This document shows positions 22,291 through 28,993 of a stretch of 28,993 nt of DNA, one piece after another (positions within the stretch are counted from its first letter, which is position 1; each line of letters starts with the position of its first letter). The stretch is from a virus. The notes under the pieces were generated by a model. The model searched no databases. It saw only the letters and a list, made by a program, of their open reading frames with translations, and had not been told where the DNA came from. The stretch covers positions 1 through 28,993 of IMG/VR virus record IMGVR_UViG_3300025697_000110. The stretch is one strand, 5' to 3'. Position numbers and translations under genes: made by a program.

Positions 22291-23684
22291 TCAAAGTCGT
22301 CATCATTGGAGCCGGACCAGCCGGATTATTTGCAGCTGATTATCTCCTGAAGCAAGGTGTCAAGAACATAATGATTTTGGAGACGGGAGAAGAACTCAAG
22401 GACAGAAACTGTCCGGAAGATCCAACATGCCGCTGTTCTAAGTGCAGCATACTTGAGGGAGTTGGAGGTGCAGGAGGATTCTCCGATGGAAAGAGCACGT
22501 TCTCCCTTACAAGGGGTACACAGATGGAGGAGATATTCGATCAAAAGGAAGAGTCGATCCTCTGCAAGATCAGGGAAATCATTGCCTATTATTCACATTT
22601 TTCAGGGATTGATTTTGAGCCAATAGGTCAAATACCTCCTGAAATAGCTGAAGCCGGATTCGAGATGGAGAGTTATCCGCTTAATCATCTCGGTACAGAC
22701 GGCATTCAGAAATTTATAACCAATTATGTATCACATCTTCGTGAAGGAGGAGTTCTGATTAAGACAAACTGTCCAGTCTTGGAAATCAGAAAGAAGAAGG
22801 GTAATATCCCGCATGGATACCTTGTCAGATATGAAGATAGTCATAATAAATTCGGGTATCCTGTGCATGAGACCATTCATGCAGAGAATGTAATTGTCGC
22901 TACAGGCCTCCAGGGTACACCATGGTTAGAAGCCCAAGCACATGCGTTAGACATTCCATTGTCCAATGGACCTGCCGGATTCGGGATACGGTTCGAAGCA
23001 CGGGCTGAAGTCTTGCAGCCACTATTTGACATCTTTTATGATTTTAAGATGACTTATCCATACTATTATTTTGATACAGTGCGGAAGATAGTATTTCGGA
23101 GCTTTTGCTGTAATGAATTTGGATTCGTGGTGAATGAAAATCATCGGACTCTTGGAATAAAGAATGTGAACGGTCACTCTTACCTGAATACAGATAGGAG
23201 TGCATTCTCTAACTTTGCTATCATTGCAAAACTGGATGCACTCAATGCTCAAGAGATGGTCCGGACCATTGCGAGAAAAATCAATAGTTCAGCCAATGGG
23301 AGTACGGTAGTGCAGAGGGTCATAGACTTCCTCGAATATCGGCCTTCAGAGCCATTTGATGTGCTGCTCAGAACAAATAAATTAGCCAGTGCAGGTGTCG
23401 ACATAGGAAGATATATGCCTGTTCATCTCCGCAATGGATTTGTAGCTTTCCTCACTGATTTATCTGAGATCCTACCAAGATTTAATCCAGCACATTGCTT
23501 CATCTATGCTCCGGAGATCAAGTACTACGGACGAAAATTTCCGATTGACTTTAATACATGGGAGGTAGAGGACCATCCTGGTCTTTACGTCGTTGGAAAT
23601 GCGTCAGGGTATCTGGACAGCTTCGTTTCAGCTGCCTTAACTGGTATCATTTCTGCTGAACATATCACAGGTAATAGAAAATAA
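22287..23684 (+). CDS. FAD-dependent oxidoreductase, atypical for a phage replication block
   Basis: 465 residues. The dinucleotide-binding fold opens at once: VVIIGAGPAGLFAADYL. C42, C48, C50 and C53 (CPEDPTCRCSKC) precede GVGGAGGFSDGK, a signature of a family of uncharacterised FAD-dependent dehydrogenases found in bacteria. The end carries LYVVGNASGYLDSFVSAALT, the second FAD contact. The start overlaps the recombinase stop by four bases, so it is clearly part of the same transcript. Substrate unknown; it could modify a nucleotide, tRNA or small redox partner, or repair oxidised DNA components. I know of no standard role for it beside Sak4 and SSB. Confidence 0.88.
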   Translation: MIKVVIIGAGPAGLFAADYLLKQGVKNIMILETGEELKDRNCPEDPTCRCSKCSILEGVGGAGGFSDGKSTFSLTRGTQMEEIFDQKEESILCKIREIIAYYSHFSGIDFEPIGQIPPEIAEAGFEMESYPLNHLGTDGIQKFITNYVSHLREGGVLIKTNCPVLEIRKKKGNIPHGYLVRYEDSHNKFGYPVHETIHAENVIVATGLQGTPWLEAQAHALDIPLSNGPAGFGIRFEARAEVLQPLFDIFYDFKMTYPYYYFDTVRKIVFRSFCCNEFGFVVNENHRTLGIKNVNGHSYLNTDRSAFSNFAIIAKLDALNAQEMVRTIARKINSSANGSTVVQRVIDFLEYRPSEPFDVLLRTNKLASAGVDIGRYMPVHLRNGFVAFLTDLSEILPRFNPAHCFIYAPEIKYYGRKFPIDFNTWEVEDHPGLYVVGNASGYLDSFVSAALTGIISAEHITGNRK

Positions 23685-23690
23685 AATGTG

Positions 23691-23741
23691 TTTACAAGCA
23701 AGAAAGCTTGTGACAGACAACTAAGGTTTATGACCATAAAC
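23691..23741 (+). promoter_or_regulatory. Recurring motif copy B and two leader hairpins
   Basis: Copy B of the 23-nt motif is 23691..23713; ACAAGC (23694..23699) and GCTTGT (23706..23711) form a 6-bp stem with an AAGAAA loop. A second hairpin is GTTTAT/ATAAAC (23726..23731 and 23736..23741) around four bases. Both lie in the 78-base gap before the SSB-like gene and could control its separate expression. Confidence 0.5.
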
Positions 23742-23762
23742 TTTTAAAGGGAGATTAAAAAA

Positions 23763-24254
23763 ATGGGAACACGAATTGAGACTGATTACGATGACGTCAA
23801 TGAGTACATGGATGCTGTACCAAGGGGAGAATACATAGCGAAGCTTATTGAGGTTGAAGAGCAGGATAGTTCATCAGGAAATCCAATGCTCGTATGGGAC
23901 TTCGAACTCATCGAAGAGTACAAAGGCTCTACTGTACGGGGATGGACATCTCTCCAAGAACATGCCTTAGGTGATGCAAGGAAATACTTTCGTGCTATCA
24001 AGAAGACCTGGAAGAGCGGAGATGATCTGGAGAAATTAGCACGAAAGTGCATCGGAAAAGTCAAAGTCAGGCTGGTTGTAGGAATCAGAACCACCCGTGA
24101 TCGTGACTCTGGCGAAGAGAGGGAGAACAATAAAATCATTGGAATCTTCCCGGTTGATAGCAGGTCCTCTGCAAAAGAACAAACTTCTTCATCAAAGAAA
24201 TCTCAAAGAGAAACCACAAAAGATGATGAAGATAAAGATGACATCCCCTTCTAA
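23763..24254 (+). CDS. Single-strand DNA-binding protein-like (DUF669 type)
   Basis: 163 residues. GEYIAKLIEVEEQDS, NPMLVWDFELIE and WTSLQEHALGDARKYFRAI match the DUF669 family of phage proteins with a single-strand-binding role. The C-terminus is a low-complexity linker followed by the acidic tip DDEDKDDIPF, the hallmark by which SSB-type proteins recruit partners. It lies between recombination genes and the primase. Confidence 0.85.
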   Translation: MGTRIETDYDDVNEYMDAVPRGEYIAKLIEVEEQDSSSGNPMLVWDFELIEEYKGSTVRGWTSLQEHALGDARKYFRAIKKTWKSGDDLEKLARKCIGKVKVRLVVGIRTTRDRDSGEERENNKIIGIFPVDSRSSAKEQTSSSKKSQRETTKDDEDKDDIPF

Positions 24255-24288
24255 TAGAGGTTTTTATTCTTAATAAGGGGAGAGACCT

Positions 24289-25701
24289 ATGTTGGAGAAT
24301 GCCTTATTTTATGCCGATTTAGGACTGTCAGTGATACCTATCTTCGGCATTATTGATAATCATTGTGATTGTGATGACGGTATAGATTGCAGTAATCCTG
24401 GAAAGCATCCGAGGGTAAAGTGGAAAATCAGTAGCAAAAAATGTTTATCTAAATCTCAACTCGAGGCATTGTGGGAAAAGCATCCTATCAGCAATGTAGG
24501 CATCGTGACAGGGGATATTTCTGGGATAGCTGTTTTAGACGTAGATGGTGATGAAGGTGTTGAGTCGCTTAGAAAAATTGGTATCAAACTTAAAGACTTG
24601 CCTGAGACACCTACATCAAAGACTGGCGGTGGAGGATATCACTTTATTTTTAAAATGTCCTCCATTGCCAAAACCAAAGCTGGTGTTCTCAAGAATGTAG
24701 ATATCAGAGCTAACGGAGGGATGATCGTTGCTCCGCCGTCTATTCACAAATCAGGCAATATCTACACATGGATTGCAGGCAGAGCTTTAGGAGATGTCGA
24801 TATAGCTGAATTTGATTTTTCCATTCTTGAGTCATCAGCGAATGAGAATAAGAAGAAGAAAAAGAAAAAGAAAAAGAACCTGTCGTGGTTTGAGGATTGT
24901 TTATCTGGTGTAGGCAAAGGGCTCAGAAATGACTCTGCTACAAGACTTGCCGGGAGGTATTTTTCTTTTGGGATGAGTAAGTTAGAAGTACGATTCATAC
25001 TTAAATCATGGAATGAGGCAAATAATCCATCTTTACCTGCTTCAGAGATAGACACTGTCATTGAATCTATTGAGACTATGGAACAAGATAAAATTGGATC
25101 TCACAATAGTGACATGATATCCATTGCATTAGGAATTCATCTCGATTCAGTCAGTCGTATATCTGGAGATGAACCGCAGTATGTCCTAAATTTTGATGAA
25201 GGAAAATGTACTATGACAGTAGCACAGATGCTTAGTCCATTATTATTCCGGCAAAGCGTCGCTGAAGGAACAAATGTTCTCATCAGAAAGCTGTCATCAA
25301 AAACAACTCCTACGCATGATATGATGGCTCACTCAGTTATGAACTGTGCTGAAGACATAGATGCAGGGATTGAGGCTACCAATAGAGGAGAAATAATTGC
25401 CTTATTAAAAGACTTTATCAGAGGACAAAAGATCATACCTGACATGGATCAGGGAGATGAAATTCCTCATCATGGATCATTCCAATTTGAGGAAAAACTC
25501 TGGATATCGATAGAAGACCTCGTGCATAGAGGTGGACAAAAGTGGGGAATGAAGATTCCCATGAAGATGATGGCTCAACGGTTACGAGCTATAGGAATGG
25601 ATAAGAAATCATTTAAATTTTCTGATGGAAGCAACAAAACTATGTGGAATATCGATCCAGACAACTTGAAGGAGGAACCAGGAGACGAATTAGATGAGTG
25701 A
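24289..25701 (+). CDS. Primase-polymerase (archaeo-eukaryotic PrimPol) with C-terminal domain
   Basis: 470 residues. The N-terminal PrimPol fold has VIPIFG, a zinc-type insert (CDCDDGIDCSNPGKHP), NVGIVTGDISGIAVLDVDGDEG with metal ligands D84 and D86, GGGGYHFIF with H118, and RANGGMIVAPPS. A run of ten lysines (188-197), coded by an AAG/AAA microsatellite, links to a helical C-terminal domain of the PriCT kind. It would prime, and perhaps polymerise, phage DNA. AAGGGGAGAG precedes the ATG. It overlaps the helicase gene by eight bases. Confidence 0.9.
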   Translation: MLENALFYADLGLSVIPIFGIIDNHCDCDDGIDCSNPGKHPRVKWKISSKKCLSKSQLEALWEKHPISNVGIVTGDISGIAVLDVDGDEGVESLRKIGIKLKDLPETPTSKTGGGGYHFIFKMSSIAKTKAGVLKNVDIRANGGMIVAPPSIHKSGNIYTWIAGRALGDVDIAEFDFSILESSANENKKKKKKKKKNLSWFEDCLSGVGKGLRNDSATRLAGRYFSFGMSKLEVRFILKSWNEANNPSLPASEIDTVIESIETMEQDKIGSHNSDMISIALGIHLDSVSRISGDEPQYVLNFDEGKCTMTVAQMLSPLLFRQSVAEGTNVLIRKLSSKTTPTHDMMAHSVMNCAEDIDAGIEATNRGEIIALLKDFIRGQKIIPDMDQGDEIPHHGSFQFEEKLWISIEDLVHRGGQKWGMKIPMKMMAQRLRAIGMDKKSFKFSDGSNKTMWNIDPDNLKEEPGDELDE

Positions 25702-28588
25702 TGAAATGAGGATTTACGGGCCGCCTGGATGTCTATCAAAAGATACTTGCTTGGCTTTTAGAAGAGGAAAACGACATTCAGGTCGAGTTACAACTATAGA
25801 AGAAGCTTACTATAGATTTAATCGCATACGAAGAAGGGATTCTGAAGGATGGAAATATTTATGGAATCCGGGAATAGAGACTCAAGTGATGTCGTTGATT
25901 TCAGAAGGTGTATTGCGGTTTTCTGCAATTGATCAAATCGTTATTTCAGGAATAAAAGAGACATATCAGTTAACGGTTGTATCAGGAAAATCAATCCGTG
26001 TAACTTATAAGCACCCATTCAGAGTGCCAAATAGTTCACCTAAAGCAGATGCTGAGGGATTCACCAAACTATATGATTTAGAAGCCGGGGATAAAGTGCT
26101 GTGCAGAAAATTTAAAATGCCGAGAGAGGAAGTCATAGAGTCTATTGAATTCTATGGAAAAGAAGAAACCTATGACATCGTCATGAAGTTACCGCAGTGC
26201 AATTATGTAGCTAATGATTTCATAGTTCATAACACTGGGAAAACTACATGGGCAGCAAAGAAAGCTGTCGAGTATGCTGAAAAATATGGAGGTGATCAGG
26301 TATCGATGTGCTCATTGACTAATACAGCGATAAAGGAGGTAGTAGATAGGAAGATCTCAATTCCAAGGAAGAATATAACGACGCTGCACAGCAGGTGCAA
26401 GAGGGCATTATTCGCTGGTCCTCCAGCAGAAACAAATATCAAGGCTTTTATAGATGAGAATAAAAAATGGTCGAGTGCATCCGGGAGTCAGCCATGCTTA
26501 CCTTCACATATGGTTAGACATCTCCGTGATAAGAGCCTGAGTGAGGATATCCTCTCTGGAGGACAGATGAGTCTGTTTGAGCATGCACAGATATTAAGGC
26601 AGCAGATGATCCCTAAAGATCGATGGCCTGAATTGACGAGGAAGTTTTCTGAAGTCTGGGAAGATTGGTGCGAACAAACAGGCCAAAATGATTTTACTGG
26701 TTGGTTAGAGACCATCTTAAAAAATAACATATTGCCTCCACAAAAAGTCATCTTTGTCGACGAAGCACAGGATCATTCACCGCTTCAACTTGCGGTTGTC
26801 AGATCCTGGAGAGCAGAAAGAGTTTATTTAATCGGTGACGATGACCAATGCCAGCCTCATGAAACTCAAGTACTCACGGACAGAGGATATAAGCCGATAG
26901 AAGACCTGAATGAATCTGAGGATAGGCTCGTGACTTATGATAGGGCGCACTCTAATGTCATAGGTTTTAGAAGAGGATACTCATTTAAAAAAATTAAACA
27001 TGAGTATACTGGGTATATCTATGAAGTCACAGCAGGGAAAAAATCTACAAAGACAACTGCTGGTCACATCTGGGAAGTGAGGTGGACGGAGGAAGCTAAA
27101 TCTAAATATGTAGTATATCTTATGAAGAGGGATACTCGTTATAGAATAGGACAATGTTCATTGTTAAATTCTGAAAAATCACTTAATTTAGGTGTCAGAG
27201 CCAGAGCAGAAAAAGCAGACGCATTATGGATTCTACGCATCTGCGATTCTAAATTTGAATCCACCGAATGGGAGAGATTGTTTTCAGCTAGATACGGTGT
27301 CTTAGAGACATTGTTTGAGATTCCTATCTCTGAAAGAACCAATGGACTTTATAGAAGTAAGAAACATCTTGCGGAATTTTGGGAGAAAGCAAAAATATTA
27401 AAATATGATAATTTACCTGATTTATCAAATCCATTTTGGGTAAAAGGAGATAATGCACGCAATAAAAGCGGGGCTCAAATATTTTCAGTTGTAGCTGCTA
27501 ATCTCTTCAGCGAAATTATGTCAGTCCCTGTCCATTCAGAAGAAGATGAAAGAAAAGTTGAGTGGTATCCTTTGACAGTGACTAAAGAAAAATATACCGG
27601 ATATACTTATGGGTTAAATGTCAATTATTATCATCGATATGTCGCAGATGGTATTATTACACATAATTGTCTCTATGAATGGTCTGGATCAGTTCCCGGC
27701 GAGTTCTTCAAAAAGACAGCTAACCTGGTAGGTGAGGAAGTTCTATCACAGTCATACAGAGTCCCTCGCACAGTGTTTAAGGTAGCAAATCAGTTAGTCA
27801 AAAGAATAAGCCAGAGAAAGGATAAGGAATATCATCCAAGAGATTTTGAAGGATCGGTGAACTATCTTGATTATTCGATCTCCGACGCATATTATGACGG
27901 GAATCTTCCGGATGGATTGCTCGAAAATCCTGATGAGACGTATATGATCATTGCATCTTGTGCTTATATGCTTAACTCAATCATAGATAATTTAAAAATG
28001 AGGCGAATCCCTTTTCACAACCCATATAGACCAAGTATGAGCAAGTGGAATCCTCTCCGAACTTTCATACGTTGCATTGAGGCGTATGAAGTCGGGGACA
28101 GGATGTGGACTGGAGATGAAGCAGCGACATGGGCGGAGATCTTACGATCAAAGGATGTGTTTAATCCAAGGATGAAGCAGCGATTCTTAGATCTATGTAT
28201 CAGCTTGGGAACTTCAGAAATCATGGAACGGGATATTGATAAATACTTTCTTAAGAGGCATAAAAGTCGCATCCTCAGGAAAGACATAACTTTCCTTAAA
28301 GAAGAGAAAGCCTATTCTAAAGAGTTTGATTGGGACTATGCATGGGACGTTCATGGATCTGGAGATTATAAACCAAGACTAATCGTTGGAACGGTTCACT
28401 CAGTAAAAGGAAGTGAAGCCGACAACGTATATATTTTTCCTGACTTATCTGCGGCTGGATTAAACGAATATCTCGGAGTCGGGTCTGATAGAATTCATCG
28501 GCTATTTTATGTGGGAGTAACCCGAGCAAAGAAAAATTTATTTCTATGCACTCAAGGCAGCCAATATCGAGCCATACAATGGGACTAA
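25694..28588 (+). CDS. UvrD/Rep-type superfamily 1 helicase with two inteins
   Basis: 964-residue precursor, 523 residues after splicing. The helicase starts MSDEMRIYGPPG, is cut by intein 1 (13-180), and continues TGKTTWAAKK, so the splice restores the Walker A GPPGTGKT. Motif II is VIFVDEAQDHS. IGDDDQ is followed by intein 2 (386-658) and then CLYEWSG, restoring the GDDDQ-x-x-Y-x-W motif III of UvrD. VGTVHSVKGSEADNVYIF and LFYVGVTRAKKNLFL are motifs V and VI. It is encoded directly after the primase-polymerase, so it is probably the replicative or recombinational helicase. Both inteins must leave for activity. Confidence 0.93.
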   Translation: MSDEMRIYGPPGCLSKDTCLAFRRGKRHSGRVTTIEEAYYRFNRIRRRDSEGWKYLWNPGIETQVMSLISEGVLRFSAIDQIVISGIKETYQLTVVSGKSIRVTYKHPFRVPNSSPKADAEGFTKLYDLEAGDKVLCRKFKMPREEVIESIEFYGKEETYDIVMKLPQCNYVANDFIVHNTGKTTWAAKKAVEYAEKYGGDQVSMCSLTNTAIKEVVDRKISIPRKNITTLHSRCKRALFAGPPAETNIKAFIDENKKWSSASGSQPCLPSHMVRHLRDKSLSEDILSGGQMSLFEHAQILRQQMIPKDRWPELTRKFSEVWEDWCEQTGQNDFTGWLETILKNNILPPQKVIFVDEAQDHSPLQLAVVRSWRAERVYLIGDDDQCQPHETQVLTDRGYKPIEDLNESEDRLVTYDRAHSNVIGFRRGYSFKKIKHEYTGYIYEVTAGKKSTKTTAGHIWEVRWTEEAKSKYVVYLMKRDTRYRIGQCSLLNSEKSLNLGVRARAEKADALWILRICDSKFESTEWERLFSARYGVLETLFEIPISERTNGLYRSKKHLAEFWEKAKILKYDNLPDLSNPFWVKGDNARNKSGAQIFSVVAANLFSEIMSVPVHSEEDERKVEWYPLTVTKEKYTGYTYGLNVNYYHRYVADGIITHNCLYEWSGSVPGEFFKKTANLVGEEVLSQSYRVPRTVFKVANQLVKRISQRKDKEYHPRDFEGSVNYLDYSISDAYYDGNLPDGLLENPDETYMIIASCAYMLNSIIDNLKMRRIPFHNPYRPSMSKWNPLRTFIRCIEAYEVGDRMWTGDEAATWAEILRSKDVFNPRMKQRFLDLCISLGTSEIMERDIDKYFLKRHKSRILRKDITFLKEEKAYSKEFDWDYAWDVHGSGDYKPRLIVGTVHSVKGSEADNVYIFPDLSAAGLNEYLGVGSDRIHRLFYVGVTRAKKNLFLCTQGSQYRAIQWD
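25730..26233 (+). mobile_element. Mini-intein in the helicase Walker A motif (168 residues)
   Basis: Starts CLSKDTCLAF (Cys1 codon 25730..25732); block B is SIRVTYKHPFRV; it ends YDIVMKLPQCNYVANDFIVHN at 26233, with Thr as the +1 residue. Penultimate His is present. There is no endonuclease domain, so it has probably lost its means of spreading. The exteins GPPG and TGKT join to the ATP-binding loop. Confidence 0.93.
26849..27667 (+). mobile_element. Intein in helicase motif III with GIY-YIG-like nuclease (273 residues)
   Basis: Starts CQPHETQVLTDRGYKPIEDL and ends YHRYVADGIITHN, with Cys as the +1 residue. Between the splicing blocks lies KYVVYLMKRDTRYRIGQC, then GVRARAEKADALWILRI and TEWERLFSARYG, which follow the GIY-YIG pattern: Y-V-Y...R-I-G, an Arg helix and a catalytic Glu. 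GIY-YIG domains are rare in inteins compared with LAGLIDADG; the call is from motif spacing. Confidence 0.85.
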
Positions 28589-28594
28589 AATATA

Positions 28595-28617
28595 TTTACA
28601 ACCAAGGAAGTTTATAG
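28595..28617 (+). promoter_or_regulatory. Recurring 23-nt motif, copy C
   Basis: TTTACAACCAAGGAAG then TTTATAG, in the 77-base gap before the HTH gene. It matches copies A (19988) and B (23691) in length and in TTTACAA, the AG at 11-12 and the A-rich centre, though more weakly than they match each other. Confidence 0.4.
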
Positions 28618-28665
28618 TAGTCTTTGACTAAATCATCACTATAAAATTAAACCAAGGAGGACAAT

Positions 28666-28851
28666 ATGGAAGATGACAAAAACGTACTTAAGTCCAAAGA
28701 AGTGGCGGAGATTCTGAGAGTAAGTGTATATACGATCTATAATCTCCGGAGAAGTGGACGGCTGAAGGGTTTCACTTTAGCAGAGAAAGGACAATGGCGT
28801 TTAACCAGAGAAGAACTCGATACGTTCATGGAAGGAGAGAAACCTGAATAA
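28666..28851 (+). CDS. Excisionase/MerR-type helix-turn-helix protein, 61 residues
   Basis: LKSKEVAEILRVSVYTIYNL, RRSGRLKGF, KGQWRLTREELDTFM is the standard small winged HTH of excisionase/AlpA-like proteins: a V-A-E-I-L...S.. TIYNL helix pair and an R-G-L wing. AAGGAGG precedes the ATG. Such proteins regulate transcription or, in temperate phages, direct excision. No integrase is in the window to decide. Confidence 0.85.
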   Translation: MEDDKNVLKSKEVAEILRVSVYTIYNLRRSGRLKGFTLAEKGQWRLTREELDTFMEGEKPE

Positions 28852-28993
28852 TGGAGAAGCCAACTGAAAAGCAGTTATATGTTGTATGGCTCGATTTGAC
28901 ATATGCTTTGGGAATATCAGAAGACTACATTCATGACGCAGAATCAGATCTGAAATATATGCTGGAGTCAAGGGACAAAATAAAAAATTGCTC
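28851..28993 (+). CDS. Hypothetical protein, truncated by the window edge
   Basis: The ATG overlaps the previous stop by one base (TAATG). The 47 visible residues (MEKPTEKQLYVVWLDLTYAL and on) are acidic and helical; nothing is recognisable. It runs off the right edge. Confidence 0.55.
   Translation, partial: MEKPTEKQLYVVWLDLTYALGISEDYIHDAESDLKYMLESRDKIKNC

Noticed and set aside
24762-25061. Minus-strand frame with a phenylalanine run
   Set aside because: It is the antisense of the polylysine stretch in the primase-polymerase.

Overview
The window is a stretch of a tailed double-stranded DNA phage genome (Caudoviricetes type: HK97-fold capsid, portal, terminase). It is either free phage or prophage; no integrase is visible. 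Strong GGAGG-type ribosome binding sites precede most genes, so the host is very probably a bacterium. The DNA is AT-leaning and genes overlap or abut. I cannot name the host; many small genes have no relative I recognise, which suits an uncultivated phage.

Layout. Leftward from about 11.5 kb to 1 are a 50-residue leader protein, two repeat proteins of a probable DNA-binding family, a 675-bp non-coding block, then the packaging and head genes: small terminase, large terminase, portal fused to a MuF-like domain, prohead protease, major capsid protein, a signal-peptide-bearing structural protein, a small virion protein, and the start of a zinc-finger/HNH-like gene. Rightward from about 11.8 kb are a RuvC-like resolvase chimera, an interrupted tRNA-like gene, a zinc protein, an SNF2 helicase, a DNA methyltransferase, many small proteins, an HNH endonuclease, and a replication/recombination block: PD-(D/E)XK nuclease, Sak4-like ATPase, an FAD-dependent oxidoreductase, an SSB-like protein, a primase-polymerase and a UvrD-type helicase. 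The two arms diverge from a repeat-rich control region at 11.52-11.79 kb.

Mobile elements that live inside genes are unusually dense. There are three inteins, one in portal-MuF and two in the helicase; an HNH-AP2 homing endonuclease; a RuvC gene whose tail is the AP2 tail of such an endonuclease; and a zinc-repeat gene at the left edge. The best discovery candidate is the portal-MuF intein (4864..5865, minus). A convincing endonuclease gene (two helix-turn-helix motifs plus a Vsr-like nuclease domain) lies entirely inside it on the opposite strand (4942..5814, plus), in exact codon register. The intein frame stays open across it because the antisense gene uses no TTA, CTA or TCA codon. The same DNA therefore appears to encode a splicing domain on one strand and its homing nuclease on the other.

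Other structures of note are a ~450-bp interrupted inverted repeat with matched blocks at fixed distances from a central axis (9772..10219), next to genes for three copies of an HTH-like repeat; 13-bp and 19-bp tandem repeats placed just before ribosome binding sites; and a 23-nt motif recurring upstream of four transcription units.
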